Shown here in pieces: positions 52,415 through 61,846 of a DNA stretch of 64,000 bases. Location: positions 38,169-102,168 of the forward strand of contig JAALLE010000002.1 of NCBI GenBank assembly GCA_011087605.1, read 5' to 3'. The stretch comes from Hyphomicrobiales bacterium (GTDB lineage Bacteria > Pseudomonadota > Alphaproteobacteria > Rhizobiales > Rhizobiaceae). The first letter of the stretch is position 1. Every line of letters begins with the position of its first letter. The notes under the pieces were generated by a model, which ran no database searches, was not told the DNA's origin, and saw only the letters and a program-made list of their open reading frames with translations. A program made the translations under genes and the position numbers.

Positions 52415-54949
52415 ATGACTGATACGAAATCGGGCGATGAAAATAAATTAGGCGGTTCTCCTCGCGGAACGCTGTCTTTGAAGCCCCGGGGCCCTGGAAC
52501 CGTACGGCAAAACTTTTCGCATGGCCGAAGCAATTCTGTTGTTGTGGAAACCAAGAAACGCCGCATCGTTAAGCCTGGCGATGAGAAGCCGGTCTTCGCG
52601 CCAAAAACCGATTCTGTCGCCCCTCCGCCGCCAAAACCTGCCGCGCCGGAAGACAAAAAACCAACACCTGCACCCGTTGTTAGCGAGCAGACCAACCTGT
52701 CTGCAGGTGAAATGGATGCGCGGGCCCGCGCCTTGCAGGAAGCAAAACTTCGTGAAGTAGAAGACGCAAAACGCGCCACCGAAGAAGCCGAACGCCGCGC
52801 CAAAGAAGATGCAGAAACCCGGGCCAAGCGTGAAGCAGCTGAAGCTGAAGCCGAAGAAGAAGCCCAGCGTCAGGCCGCCGAAGAAGAAAAACGTAAAGCC
52901 GAAGAAGAAGAGGCTGCCCGTATGGCTGCAGCCGACGCTTCTGCCGCCGCCGCTGCTGCCGATCCCGATGCCATCAAGAAATCCAGTGGTGTGGCACCAC
53001 TGAGACCGGTTGAACGCCCCAAAGAAACGCCGAAGCCATCCCGCCCCAAAGGTGGAGATGACCGTCGACGCACCAAACTGACCCTGAACAATGCGTTGAA
53101 TGCCAATACCGAGCGGTCCCGCTCTCTGGCATCAATGCGACGCCAGCGCGAAAAACAAAAGCGAGGCCAGCAGACCGGTCCGCGCGAAAAGGTTATGCGC
53201 GAGGTCACTATCCCAGACACAATCACCATTCAGGAACTCGCCAACCGCATGACGGAACGGGCTGTTGATGTGGTTAAGTTCCTGATGGAACAAGGTCAGA
53301 TGATGACGCCTGGCGATATCATCGATTCCGATTTGGCTCAGCTGATCACGGAAGAAATGGGCCACACAGTCGTACGCGTTTCAGAATCTGACGTAGAAGC
53401 CGTCGATCAGGTGGAAGACAAACCCGAAGATCTGATGCCGCGACCTCCTGTTGTGACAATTATGGGTCACGTTGACCACGGTAAGACTTCTTTGCTGGAC
53501 AAGATCCGCGAAGCCCGTGTTGCAGACGGCGAAGCCGGAGGCATCACGCAGCACATTGGCGCCTACCAGATAGAAAGAGACGGAAAGAAGATCTCATTCC
53601 TTGATACGCCCGGTCACGAAGCCTTCACGGCGATGCGGGCCCGCGGCGTCCAGTCAACAGATATCGCCATCCTGGTTGTTGCTGCCGACGACAGTGTCAT
53701 GCCGCAAACCATTGAAAGCATCAAGCACGCCAAGGCTGCAGAAGTTCCGATTATTGTGGCCATCAACAAAATGGACACAACCGGGGCTGATGCTAACAAG
53801 GTACGTACCGAGTTGCTGCAACATGAAGTTTTTGTTGAAAGCATGGGCGGTGAGGTTCTGGATGTGGAAGTTTCGGCCAAAACCGGTGACGGCATCGGAA
53901 ATCTGCTCGACGCGATCAACCTGCAATCCGAACTGATGGAGTTGAAGTCAAATCCTGACCGTGACGGTGAAGGCGTAGTCATTGAAGCCCGACTGGAAAA
54001 AGGTCGCGGGTCCGTTGCCACAATCATTGTTCAGCGCGGCGCGCTTCGCGTTGGAGATATCATTGTTGCCGGCAGTGAATGGGGCCGGGTTCGCGCGATG
54101 ATTAACGATCACGGGGTTCAGTTGAAAGAAGCCGGGCCGTCTACACCGATCGAATTACTCGGATTGTCCGGCGCACCGTCCGCAGGTGACCGAATCGTCG
54201 TGGTTGAGGATGAAGCCCGCGCCCGTGAGATTTCCGACTATCGTCAGCGCAAGGCGCGAGAGCTTTCCGTTGCTGCACAAGCCGGACAGCGCGGCTCGCT
54301 GGAGCAGATGATGAGCAACCTGCAGCAAAAGGGTGCTTCCCTGGCGCCACTCGTTATCAAGGGTGACACCCAGGGTTCGGTTGAAGCGATTAATGCAGCT
54401 TTGACCGGTCTAGGTACTGAAGAGGTGCAGGCTCGGGTTGTGCATTCCGGAGTTGGTGGCATCACTGAAGCCGATGTGACCTTGGCGATTGCTTCCGAAA
54501 CGCCAATTATCGCGTTCAACGTGCGGGCCAATAAACAGGCTCAGGAACTTGCCAAGCGCGAAGGTATTGAAATCCGCTATTATTCGATCATCTACAACCT
54601 GATCGATGACGTTAAAGGCACGCTTTCAGGCATGTTGGCACCAGAGCGACGCGAAACCTTCATCGGATATGCAGATATTCTGGAGCTGTTCACCCATTCC
54701 AAAATCGGCAAAGTGGCCGGTTGTCTGGTCACGGAAGGTCATGTGGAACGTGGAATGGGCGTGCGTTTGTTGCGGGACGATGTTGTTATTCATGAAGGTG
54801 AATTGGCGACCCTGAAACGCTTCAAGGATGAGGTTGATCGGGTAGATTCTGGTACCGAGTGCGGCATGGCATTCAAGAATTACCAGGATATGCACAAGGG
54901 TGATGTCATCGAATGTTTCACCGTCGAGATGATCGAGCGGTCCCTGTAA
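52415..54949 (+). CDS. infB: Translation initiation factor IF-2
   Basis: An 844-residue IF-2. The long N-terminal part is charged and Ala/Glu-rich with many KAE/AEE repeats (about residues 100-180). The G domain has [38 protein letters not shown] and [14 protein letters not shown], and the C-terminal domains follow in normal order. It brings fMet-tRNA to the 30S subunit. Start 52415 follows AGGTAAAGAAC. Confidence 0.97.
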   Translation: MTDTKSGDENKLGGSPRGTLSLKPRGPGTVRQNFSHGRSNSVVVETKKRRIVKPGDEKPVFAPKTDSVAPPPPKPAAPEDKKPTPAPVVSEQTNLSAGEMDARARALQEAKLREVEDAKRATEEAERRAKEDAETRAKREAAEAEAEEEAQRQAAEEEKRKAEEEEAARMAAADASAAAAAADPDAIKKSSGVAPLRPVERPKETPKPSRPKGGDDRRRTKLTLNNALNANTERSRSLASMRRQREKQKRGQQTGPREKVMREVTIPDTITIQELANRMTERAVDVVKFLMEQGQMMTPGDIIDSDLAQLITEEMGHTVVRVSESDVEAVDQVEDKPEDLMPRPPVVTIMGHVDHGKTSLLDKIREARVADGEAGGITQHIGAYQIERDGKKISFLDTPGHEAFTAMRARGVQSTDIAILVVAADDSVMPQTIESIKHAKAAEVPIIVAINKMDTTGADANKVRTELLQHEVFVESMGGEVLDVEVSAKTGDGIGNLLDAINLQSELMELKSNPDRDGEGVVIEARLEKGRGSVATIIVQRGALRVGDIIVAGSEWGRVRAMINDHGVQLKEAGPSTPIELLGLSGAPSAGDRIVVVEDEARAREISDYRQRKARELSVAAQAGQRGSLEQMMSNLQQKGASLAPLVIKGDTQGSVEAINAALTGLGTEEVQARVVHSGVGGITEADVTLAIASETPIIAFNVRANKQAQELAKREGIEIRYYSIIYNLIDDVKGTLSGMLAPERRETFIGYADILELFTHSKIGKVAGCLVTEGHVERGMGVRLLRDDVVIHEGELATLKRFKDEVDRVDSGTECGMAFKNYQDMHKGDVIECFTVEMIERSL

Positions 54950-54973
54950 TTTGCAGAAGCAGTCAACGAATTT

Positions 54974-54990
54974 CCCCGCTTCGGTCGGGG
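54974..54990 (+). terminator. Short GC hairpin between infB and rbfA
   Basis: CCCCG and CGGGG arms around CTTCGGT, followed by AGATTTTG. The T run is short, so it is a weak terminator or processing site inside the operon rather than a full stop. Confidence 0.4.
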
Positions 54991-55065
54991 AGATTTTGCA
55001 ATTGGCTCAAATTTGACCCATCAGCCGGGATGTCTCCAACCGGTTGACACGAATTGGTGGTCCAG

Positions 55066-55479
55066 ATGAACAAATCAAAAGCCCCGTCCCAGCGTCAGTT
55101 GCGCGTTGGAGAACTTGTTCGACACGCATTGACGGATGTTTTGACACGCGAGACGTTTAACGATGCCGTGTTGGATGGTCAGTTGGTATCGGTTTCTGAG
55201 GTACGCATGTCGCCGGACCTGAAAATTGCCACCTGTTTTATCTCGCCACTCGGTGGCCGCCGGCAAAACGGCAAGGGACATGCTGACGGCCAGCAGATTT
55301 GCAAGGCACTTGCCAAACAGGCGAAGTTTATTCGGGCCCGGGCCACGCCCCACCTGAACCAGATGAAGTACATGCCCAGTTTTCGGTTTCTGGAAGATAA
55401 GAGTTTTGACAATTTTGCGCGTATCGACAGCATTTTGCGCAGCGACACCGTACAGCAAGATCTGACAGAAGAAGACTAG
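55066..55479 (+). CDS. rbfA: 30S ribosome-binding factor RbfA
   Basis: A 137-residue Rbf[41 protein letters not shown] and [20 protein letters not shown] are the family motifs of the KH-like domain. It helps 16S rRNA 5-prime end maturation. ATG 55066 is chosen over GTG 55054. It ends one base before truB starts. Confidence 0.95.
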   Translation: MNKSKAPSQRQLRVGELVRHALTDVLTRETFNDAVLDGQLVSVSEVRMSPDLKIATCFISPLGGRRQNGKGHADGQQICKALAKQAKFIRARATPHLNQMKYMPSFRFLEDKSFDNFARIDSILRSDTVQQDLTEED

Positions 55480-55480
55480 C

Positions 55481-56392
55481 ATGGGGCGCAATAAAAAAGG
55501 CAGAGCTGTGTCAGGCTGGTTGGTTCTGGACAAGCCCTACGAGCTTGGATCGACTCAGGCGGTTGGTAAAATTCGCTGGTTGTTTCAAGCCAGGAAAGCC
55601 GGTCACGCTGGTACTCTGGACCCGCTTGCTACGGGTATTTTGCCCATCGCACTGGGCGAGGCAACCAAGACGGTGCCCTATGTAACGGACGGCGAAAAAG
55701 CTTACAGGTTTACCGTTCAGTGGGGTCGTCAGACCAACACCGATGACGCTGAGGGAACGACCGTGAATTCAAGCGATGCGCGGCCCACGGCCGCTGCAAT
55801 TGAAGCGTTGTTACCTCAATTTAGAGGTGAGATTCAGCAAACGCCTCCGGCGTTTTCGGCCATCAAGATAGACGGCAAACGGGCCTATGCGCAGGCCAGA
55901 GCCGGTGAGCATGTTGAGCTACAACCACGTGCTGTGAGTGTGGAGTCGTTTGATCTGGTGGCGTGTCCCGACGAGGATCATGCGATTTTTGAAGTGGTCT
56001 GCGGAAAAGGCACCTATATCCGCGCATTTGCCCGCGACCTTGGCCTGCAGTTGAAATGTTTTGGTCATGTGAGGGATTTGCGGCGAACCTTTGTCGAACC
56101 TTTCGAAGAATCTGATGCCGTACGACTGGACGACCTATTGGCACTGGAAGGCGATATTGCTGCGCTGGATGACCTCTTGGTTTCGCCGATTGAGTCGATG
56201 CAGGGGTTTCCCGAAATTCGTTTGACAGAAGAAGAAGCGCGCCGCGTGCGGTTGGGGAACTCGATTATTTTGAGGGGCCGCGATGCTCCCATTGAGGATG
56301 ACGACGTTTGTGCGGTTCATAGAGGTCAATTGATTGCTATCGGGGATGTTGCGAAGGGTGAGTTTCAACCGCGCCGTGTGCTGGCTGCATAA
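55481..56392 (+). CDS. truB: tRNA pseudouridine(55) synthase
   Basis: A 303-residue TruB. GWLVLDKPYELGSTQAVGKI, then the catalytic aspartate in KAGHAGTLDPLATGILPIAL, and TPPAFSAIKIDGKRAYAQAR. It makes pseudouridine 55 in the T loop of tRNAs. In Rhizobiales rpsO and pnp usually follow; here a tRNA and a mobile element do. Confidence 0.96.
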   Translation: MGRNKKGRAVSGWLVLDKPYELGSTQAVGKIRWLFQARKAGHAGTLDPLATGILPIALGEATKTVPYVTDGEKAYRFTVQWGRQTNTDDAEGTTVNSSDARPTAAAIEALLPQFRGEIQQTPPAFSAIKIDGKRAYAQARAGEHVELQPRAVSVESFDLVACPDEDHAIFEVVCGKGTYIRAFARDLGLQLKCFGHVRDLRRTFVEPFEESDAVRLDDLLALEGDIAALDDLLVSPIESMQGFPEIRLTEEEARRVRLGNSIILRGRDAPIEDDDVCAVHRGQLIAIGDVAKGEFQPRRVLAA

Positions 56393-56513
56393 CTGTTTTC
56401 AGGTGGCGCAGCGAGTTGCCGCATCAGGTGTATGCTAAGACCGCAAAAACATCGATTGCCGCTTGCCGCAGGTGAATTCCCTTAGTATGGAAGGCGGGTG
56501 CGTTTACGCAGAT

Positions 56514-56590
56514 GCACCCGTAGCTCAGCTGGATAGAGTGCTGCCCTCCGAAGGCAGAGGTCGCGCGTTCGAATCGCGCCGGGTGCGCCA
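56514..56590 (+). tRNA. tRNA-Arg (anticodon CCG)
   Basis: A complete cloverleaf: acceptor arms GCACCCG and CGGGTGC, D arm GCTC...GAGT, anticodon stem CTGCC / GGCAG with loop CTCCGAA (anticodon CCG at 56548-56550), T arm GCGCG-TTCGAAT-CGCGC, discriminator G and encoded CCA. It reads the CGG arginine codon. It is the probable integration site of the mobile element that follows. Confidence 0.96.
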
Positions 56591-58177
56591 TTCCTGGGCA
56601 AAAGTGGGCACCAGTCTTCTAGACTGACTATAGGTGCTTGCAAGGCCCGCAAGTACGGCATTTGAGCCGCATATCCTAATTCTTTCGTGATCCACATCGA
56701 CACGGTTAATCAATGACCGAACATAGGCGCGGCGAAAGCGGTTTTGGCATTTTGCCGTCAGACGGCTTCGAAGTGCGCTGGAAAAAGTACCTATGCTCTT
56801 TGCATCGAATTTTCCGAGCGGCATCTTATTCTGGCGTTCAAGCCGGGTGATCGCCCGGATGATGCTCTCATACTTGCTTTGCATTTTTTCGATATAGGCT
56901 TTGAGCGATGCATCAAGCCGCAAATCTTCAGTTGCGATCTGCCGCCAGAGCGCGTCAAGCTGGGTTTTCATTTCCCGCTTATCGCTCTTCAAACCCTTAA
57001 TGCGGTTCTGAATGGTGCGCTCACGATCAAGATCGCGCTCAAACAAGGGAGACAGAAGTTCATCAAGACGGCTTGGCGCAAGGGTGCGCTCAATGAGGAC
57101 ATCCAGAACGATATCGTCCAGTTTTTCCATGCGAACCGAACAGCCGCTGCAAACGGAGCGGCCCGCATCGGCTCGTTTGCCGCATTTGTAATAGCGGTAT
57201 TTGCCGCTCTTGCCGGTTTGAATTCGCATCGGCGCATGACACTGTGAACAATGCGCCAGACCGGTCAGCAGAATATTGCTGTTTACGATACGCGGTGATG
57301 TGGTCAGCGGGTGGTTGCTGTCCAGACGGTCATGCACGGCGTTAAAATCGGCATCCTCGATGATGCGCGGTGTTTTGAGCAAAATCCATTGATCTTCCGG
57401 CTTGATCTTTCTGGTTTTGCTGTCGCGGCGGTTAAACACATGGCGCGTGACATAAGCCTCGTTAGTCAGGATTTTGTGGATATATTGCAGCAGGAACTTG
57501 CCGCCGTTGCGTGTCTGGACGCCTTCGGAGTTAAGCAAGCTGGCGATGGCTTTGAGCCCCATCGGCCCCTTTTCGCCTTCACCATGAACGTAGAGCGTGA
57601 AGATGCGCCGCACGATCTCGGCTTCCGCCGGGTTGATCTCCAGCTTTTTCTTGTCCTTTTTACCGCGTCTTTCGGCAACATAGGTGCGATAGCCAAAAGG
57701 TGGCTGAGCGCCATTCCAAAAACCCTGCCGCGCATTTTCGCACATGGAGCGACTGACATGCTTGGAGGTTTCCTTGGATTGATATTCGTCCATCGCACCG
57801 AGAATGGTGCGCAGGACATCCGCCTGATCACCCGAGCCAATATCCTGCGTGATGGAGACAAACTGGACTTCGGCCTTTTCCAGCTTCTTGGTGTAGTGCA
57901 ATAAATCAAGCGTGTTGCGGGCGAAGCGCGACTGGGAATGCACGATCACCACATCAAATGGTTTTGCCTTTGAGCAGGCTTCGGCGATCATCGCCTGAAA
58001 CTCTGTCCGATTGTCATTGGTCGCGCTGGCCCCTGCGTCCGTATAGGTCGCGGCGACTTCCCAATCCCGCTTGCTGCAATAGGCTTCACATTGCGCAATC
58101 TGGTCAGGGATCGACAAATCCTGCAACGCCTGTCTTCCGGTCGAAACTCTGACATAAATTGCAGCACGCATGATCAT
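56525..58177 (-). CDS. Large serine recombinase (integrase) ending inside the tRNA gene
   Basis: A 550-residue large serine recombinase. The resolvase domain has [20 protein letters not shown] with the catalytic serine, and [16 protein letters not shown]. The recombinase domain ([40 protein letters not shown]) is followed by a zinc ribbon ([14 protein letters not shown] ... CSGCSV) and a coiled coil (about 390-450). The last about 21 residues, [20 protein letters not shown] plus S, and the stop are encoded by the antisense of tRNA-Arg, so the reading frame crosses the attachment junction. It is expected to integrate and, with a directionality factor, excise the element. Start may be 58177 or 58171. 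Confidence 0.93.
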   Translation of the reverse strand: MIMRAAIYVRVSTGRQALQDLSIPDQIAQCEAYCSKRDWEVAATYTDAGASATNDNRTEFQAMIAEACSKAKPFDVVIVHSQSRFARNTLDLLHYTKKLEKAEVQFVSITQDIGSGDQADVLRTILGAMDEYQSKETSKHVSRSMCENARQGFWNGAQPPFGYRTYVAERRGKKDKKKLEINPAEAEIVRRIFTLYVHGEGEKGPMGLKAIASLLNSEGVQTRNGGKFLLQYIHKILTNEAYVTRHVFNRRDSKTRKIKPEDQWILLKTPRIIEDADFNAVHDRLDSNHPLTTSPRIVNSNILLTGLAHCSQCHAPMRIQTGKSGKYRYYKCGKRADAGRSVCSGCSVRMEKLDDIVLDVLIERTLAPSRLDELLSPLFERDLDRERTIQNRIKGLKSDKREMKTQLDALWRQIATEDLRLDASLKAYIEKMQSKYESIIRAITRLERQNKMPLGKFDAKSIGTFSSALRSRLTAKCQNRFRRAYVRSLINRVDVDHERIRICGSNAVLAGLASTYSQSRRLVPTFAQEWRTRRDSNARPLPSEGSTLSS

Positions 58178-58401
58178 TCCTTTTTCTTGTTGGCCTTTTT
58201 CCCATTCATATGTTCCTTGACGAACATACGGATTAAATCTCCTGCATAGGTCTCCAGAACGTCAAGTTCGGCATTGGTGACTGGTATATTTTCCAGACCA
58301 ATGCAGTGGACTTCTATGCCGTCTCTCATTTCAGTATCGGGCTGAGGCGCTTCCCCGGCACGATGCTTTTTGTCTTTCTTGCTGTCCATTAGCCTTCTCA
58401 T
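58174..58401 (-). CDS. Small charged protein upstream of the recombinase
   Basis: An unrecognised 75-residue protein with charged ends (SKKDKKHRAGEA at the start, [10 protein letters not shown] at the end) around a core IEVHCIGLENIPVTNAELDV. It overlaps the recombinase start by 4 bp and is transcribed first from the promoter at 58424-58452. Position and size fit a recombinase accessory or directionality factor, but nothing in the sequence proves it. ATG 58389 is an alternative start. Confidence 0.65.
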   Translation of the reverse strand: MRRLMDSKKDKKHRAGEAPQPDTEMRDGIEVHCIGLENIPVTNAELDVLETYAGDLIRMFVKEHMNGKKANKKKE

Positions 58402-58421
58402 ACAAGAAGGCGGGCATCAGA

Positions 58422-58452
58422 TCAGTATACTGACCATGCTCTGAACAATCAA
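58422..58452 (-). promoter_or_regulatory. Promoter of the recombinase operon with operator palindrome
   Basis: Reading the minus strand, TTGATT (58447-58452) and TATACT (58424-58429) are 17 bp apart. The 12-bp palindrome TCAGTATACTGA (58422-58433) covers the -10, a typical repressor position. It should drive the small gene and the recombinase. Confidence 0.65.
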
Positions 58453-58573
58453 TATTTCTCCATAATAACAATATGTTAAATCACAATTCGTCCCTTTCAG
58501 TCCTGATCGGCCCCGTGTCAGTAGCAGGCGATATATTTCAATCCCAAGTGAGACAAACAGAGGCCCTCCGGCC

Positions 58574-58861
58574 TTAGAATGCCTTTGTGTGATCCTGGCG
58601 TCCTAAAATGCGGATGATCTCAACACCACCATTTTCAACCCGATAGTAAATTGAATGCACGCCGCATACGCTGCGGCGATAACCCGGCCTGATATGATCC
58701 ACGGCGGGATATAGGGCCGGTTGCTCCGCCATGATCGCAAAGCGGCGCTTTAGCATGTCACGATAGTGATTGGATTGAGCAACGCCGAACTTTTCATCAC
58801 CATAGGCGGCGATGCCCATTAAATCTTCTCTGGCGGCTTCACTGAGCCGGTATTCAGACAT
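58574..58861 (-). CDS. ParE/RelE-family toxin
   Basis: A 95-residue toxin of the RelE/ParE superfamily: YRLSEAAREDLMGIAAYGDE, HYRDMLKRRFAIMAEQPALY, RRSVCGVHSIYYRVENGGVE and a terminal ILGRQDHTKAF. The paired antitoxin gene lies upstream and overlaps by 8 bp. ParE toxins usually poison gyrase; such pairs stabilise integrated elements. Confidence 0.92.
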   Translation of the reverse strand: MSEYRLSEAAREDLMGIAAYGDEKFGVAQSNHYRDMLKRRFAIMAEQPALYPAVDHIRPGYRRSVCGVHSIYYRVENGGVEIIRILGRQDHTKAF

Positions 58862-59120
58862 GTTTTGATCTGTGGCGTTGCCGTGTGTCTTCCCATATTT
58901 CGTCTACGGACTGATCGCTAAAACCGCTTTTCTCACCCTTAATCAGCGCCGCGCGAATGGCTTCTATTTCCGCCGGTGTTTCCTGCTCCCTGATCTGCCG
59001 TTCCCGGATCAATTCACGAATGACCTCACTTTCATTACCAAAATGCCCGGTCTTGATTTGTGCCTTGATCCAACCGTCCTGTTGGTCGGTGACTGAAATG
59101 CTCTTTTTGACCATGCTCAT
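58854..59120 (-). CDS. ParD-family antitoxin
   Basis: An 88-residue antitoxin: N-terminal ribbon-helix-helix (KKSISVTDQQDGWIKAQIKT, ESEVIRELIRERQIREQETP) and a C-terminal toxin-binding tail. It binds the ParE-like toxin and represses its own promoter. ATG 59120 has GGAGATAG upstream; the longer frame to 59186 would cross the promoter. An operator-like palindrome lies at 59158-59170. Confidence 0.9.
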   Translation of the reverse strand: MSMVKKSISVTDQQDGWIKAQIKTGHFGNESEVIRELIRERQIREQETPAEIEAIRAALIKGEKSGFSDQSVDEIWEDTRQRHRSKHV

Positions 59121-59157
59121 GTGATCTATCTCCACTGGCGACGTTATCCTACCAGGT

Positions 59158-59170
59158 AGTATAATATACT
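59158..59170 (-). promoter_or_regulatory. Probable ParD operator overlapping the -10
   Basis: AGTATA-A-TATACT is a 13-bp palindrome with perfect 6-bp arms, 38-50 bp upstream of the antitoxin start. It contains a TATA-rich -10, fitting autorepression by the ribbon-helix-helix antitoxin. Confidence 0.6.
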
Positions 59171-59186
59171 CATTCCACGTTTGCAA

Positions 59187-59606
59187 TGATTATCGATGTC
59201 TCTACCAATACCGTCATCGTCCTCCTTGAAGGAACTCTTTCCATTTGGCTTCTGCGGGGGAAAGCCTTCCCCCTGACTTCAACCAGCCCCGAATGGGCCT
59301 GATTTCAGCACACCCCCTTCCAGCGGGGACACCCCGCAACGCCCGAAGATCATCTCAAGATATCGCAATGGCACCGACTGGATGTCGGTGACTTTTGGAG
59401 TGTTTTCCCCTGTCGGCTGGTGGGCGGTCGGCCTTTCTAGCCCCAAGCGGTCACGCCGCAACAGTTTTGGCTTTAAGTGCGTCTCAGTCGTTTCATTTCT
59501 CCTACCAAAAATATTGCGTCGCGCCCTGAAGCTTGGGGCTAACCGGCCTCTTCACCGCCCCCCGCCTCCGGGGAAAAACGCGGCGAAGAGGATGGAGAAA
59601 GACCCA
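59187..59606. other. Non-coding leader region of 420 bp before the ArdC-like gene
   Basis: No gene is supported here, although one frame stays open from 59382 without protein character. GGGGGAA-AGCC-TTCCCCC (59256-59273) is a perfect 7-bp hairpin. Several GC-rich inverted segments (GCGGGGACACCCCGC, near 59318) follow. The region may carry the promoter and leader of the conjugation-associated genes. Confidence 0.5.
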
Positions 59607-60533
59607 ATGACCAGGCAAAACAAACAAGCACCACAGGAGCGGCAAACAGTTTACGGACAAGGGACAGCCCGCATCATTCAGGAACTGGAACAAGGCCGGG
59701 TGCCCTGGGTTCAGCCCTGGGGCAATCCAGATGGCGCGGCGGGGATCGGACTTCCCGCCAATGCGGACACCGGCAAAAACTATTCCGGCATCAATATTCT
59801 GCTTTTATGGGGAGCCGTCTTTGACCGTGGTTTTCAGCTTCAAAGCTGGCTGACTTACAAACAGGCGGAGACGCTTGGTGGTCATGTTCGCAAGGGCGAG
59901 AAATCCACCACCATCGTTTATGCAGACAGTTTCATAACCAGGGAAGAACGCCGGACTGCGCAGAACGAACACCGTGATCCGCAGCGTGTTCCCTTCCTGA
60001 AACGCTATTCTGTTTTCAATATTGAGCAATGCGAAGGCTTGCCAGAGAACCTCTATACGGACGCGCCTGAGCTTCCAGAACGTGAGCAAATCCCCCACGC
60101 TGAAGCCTTGATAAAGGATACGGAAGCCGATTTCCGGGTTCATGGTAATCGGGCTTTTTATGTACCGTCACAGGATTTTATCCAGGTGCCGCCACAACCC
60201 GCCTTTCATGAACAGATCAATTATTACCGCACCTGTTTTCATGAACTGGGGCACTGGACAGGCCATAAGTCTCGCCTTGATCGGGACTTGAACCATAGCA
60301 AAGGCAGCAAGCCCTATGCCCATGAAGAACTTGTCGCAGAAATGACCAGTGCTTTTGTATGCGCGTCACTTCTCATCACGCCCACCGTTCGGCACACGGA
60401 CTACATCGCGTCATGGCTGGAAGTCCTGAAAGAAGATGATAGAGCGATTTTCCGCGCCGCCAGCCTTGCCAGCAAAGCCGCCGACTATCTCTTGGCAACC
60501 CGGCAAGGCGAAGGCACTCGGGCAGCGGCATGA
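59607..60533 (+). CDS. ArdC-like protein (ssDNA-binding plus zincin domain, DUF1738)
   Basis: A 308-residue ArdC-family protein. The N-terminal ArcN/DUF1738 domain has IIQELEQGRVPWVQPWGNPD, ADTGKNYSGINILLLWGAVF and WLTYKQAETLGGHVRKGEKS. The C-terminal metallopeptidase-like domain has the zinc motif TCFHELGHWTGHKSRLDRDL (HELGH at about 212-216) and AHEELVAEMTSAFVCASLL. ArdC of plasmid pSa is an antirestriction protein that binds single-stranded DNA, so this gene probably protects incoming ICE DNA. GGAGAAAG precedes ATG 59607. Confidence 0.9.
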   Translation: MTRQNKQAPQERQTVYGQGTARIIQELEQGRVPWVQPWGNPDGAAGIGLPANADTGKNYSGINILLLWGAVFDRGFQLQSWLTYKQAETLGGHVRKGEKSTTIVYADSFITREERRTAQNEHRDPQRVPFLKRYSVFNIEQCEGLPENLYTDAPELPEREQIPHAEALIKDTEADFRVHGNRAFYVPSQDFIQVPPQPAFHEQINYYRTCFHELGHWTGHKSRLDRDLNHSKGSKPYAHEELVAEMTSAFVCASLLITPTVRHTDYIASWLEVLKEDDRAIFRAASLASKAADYLLATRQGEGTRAAA

Positions 60534-60692
60534 CCGCGTCCGAGCTCCAAATCCATATGTCCTTTTTTCAATCGGGGAAGGCTATATTTTTGTTCCGTCA
60601 CACACGAAACACCGAAGAAACAGGCAATCCATAGTCAGTCTTCAAGGCTTCATAGACGGCGGCAATTCCCTCATTAATCCACTCAAATTGAC

Positions 60693-60944
60693 CAGGGATG
60701 TCATAATTTTCAAGCATCCAGGCGGCGGGGCGTGAGTGAGATATACGGGTTTCCGCCCGGTTGCGATCAGGCTCCGTCTCTGACCTGGATGTGCTTTCCG
60801 CGCAAACCCGGTAATCAGGCTGCGCCTGTTTCCTCTTTGGCAGAATAGAATTGTCTGGCATCCACGGTCCGGCAGTGAGAGCTGTCCGACAAAACCGTTT
60901 AAATTTGTAGCGATCCAACCCACCGTACCATTTTTCGTCTCCAT
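60693..60944 (-). pseudogene. Broken DUF736 gene (frameshifted), opposite to the intact copy
   Basis: On the minus strand one frame begins GTVGWIATNLNGFVGQLS, matching the DUF736 start IGYVTETENGFAGQLT. A second frame then gives QAQPDYRVCAESTSRSE, matching RQPDYRVYTED, and the first frame resumes with ATGRKPVYLTHAPPPGCLKI, matching ASGNPYISLTFAAPELGSRKI. No single frame covers it, so at least two shifts have occurred. It is a decayed relative of the intact gene at 61197, inverted relative to it. A further open frame to 60598 follows without recognisable family. Confidence 0.65.
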
Positions 60945-61020
60945 AAATTTGGTGGAGCGAAACACCCAACGCCTTGGCTCTGCTGAAATGACCTATGGCG
61001 AACGGCTGTCATTCTCAACC

Positions 61021-61097
61021 GCTAATTTTCACTTTTTTCCCCGCCGCAAGCGGCTCCTCGCGCACACCATCAAGTGGTCAAAAAAGTGAAAATTAGC
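61021..61097. repeat. 18-bp perfect inverted repeat upstream of DUF736
   Basis: GCTAATTTTCACTTTTTT (61021-61038) and AAAAAAGTGAAAATTAGC (61080-61097) are exact inverted copies separated by 41 bp, and the loop contains GCCGC-AA-GCGGC. A looser outer pair, ATTCTCA and TGAGAAT, flanks them. The whole could form a large cruciform. It lies between the broken and intact DUF736 genes and could be a recombination remnant, a bidirectional terminator or part of a transfer origin. Confidence 0.7.
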
Positions 61098-61196
61098 AGT
61101 CCGGCCCTAAAGGGTGAGAATACCATCCGAGCGCCATAACGGTCTCGCACGAGCCGAGGCGATGGACGCCCCGCTCTTAACAAAGGAGACGAAAAA

Positions 61197-61523
61197 ATGG
61201 CACAGGCAATTGGATATGTAACAGAAACTGAAAACGGTTTTGCCGGACAGCTCACAATGATGAGCCTCAAGAAACGCATCGTTATTCTGCAAAACAACAA
61301 AAAGGAAGCCGACAGACAGCCCGACTACCGGGTCTACACGGAAGACAAAGTGGAGATCGGCGGCGGCTGGAACCGGATCGGAAAGGCAAGCGGAAACCCC
61401 TATATCTCACTCACATTCGCAGCACCGGAACTTGGCTCCCGTAAAATCTATGCCAACCTCGGACCGGCGTCCGGGCAGGAAAAGGAAGGCGTCAGCGCGA
61501 TCCTCTGGAACCCTGAGGATTGA
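61197..61523 (+). CDS. DUF736 protein
   Basis: A 108-residue DUF736 protein: AIGYVTETENGFAGQLTMMS, QPDYRVYTEDKVEIGGGWNR, NPYISLTFAAPELGSRKIYA and GASAILWNPED-like ending (GVSAILWNPED). The family is common in alphaproteobacterial plasmids and ICEs beside ArdC and TraC-like genes; the function is unknown. AAAGGAGACG precedes the ATG. Confidence 0.9.
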   Translation: MAQAIGYVTETENGFAGQLTMMSLKKRIVILQNNKKEADRQPDYRVYTEDKVEIGGGWNRIGKASGNPYISLTFAAPELGSRKIYANLGPASGQEKEGVSAILWNPED

Positions 61524-61534
61524 GCATAGGCACT

Positions 61535-61568
61535 GTGTTCCCTCACGCAGGTGAGTGTGAGGGAACAC
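61535..61568 (+). repeat. 12-bp perfect hairpin after DUF736
   Basis: GTGTTCCCTCAC (61535-61546) and GTGAGGGAACAC (61557-61568) pair perfectly around a 10-base loop. No T run follows on either strand, so it is not a standard terminator; it may be a structural or protective 3-prime end of the DUF736 transcript. The remaining gap to 61846 is AT-rich and holds no supported gene. Confidence 0.65.
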
Positions 61569-61846
61569 AAAATTGTCACCCGGCGGAGGAGTTTGATGAG
61601 GCTCGACTTGTCAGGCTTTTCAATTAAGCGCTCAAACAAACATCAGACTTTCATTCAATTATAGAGGTTGTTTGATAATAAAAATCGTTGAAAACTTGGG
61701 AGATATGATAACGACACAACATAGACATATCATTTTACACAACTTATGGGATTACAATTTGAGCCTTCCGGGTACGCAAAACTTTTCCAGATCGACAGGG
61801 AGAGAGATCGGGAGACTGAAACAATTCCTGGAATTGGGCACCAGTC

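Noticed and set aside
56482..56703. A short minus-strand frame containing [19 protein letters not shown].
   Set aside because: It is the well-known spurious translation of tRNA antisense sequence.
56606..61846. An 11-base repeat GGGCACCAGTC at 56606-56616 and 61836-61846, considered as an attachment core.
   Set aside because: Too short, inside the element at one end, and unrelated to the tRNA 3-prime end; probably chance.
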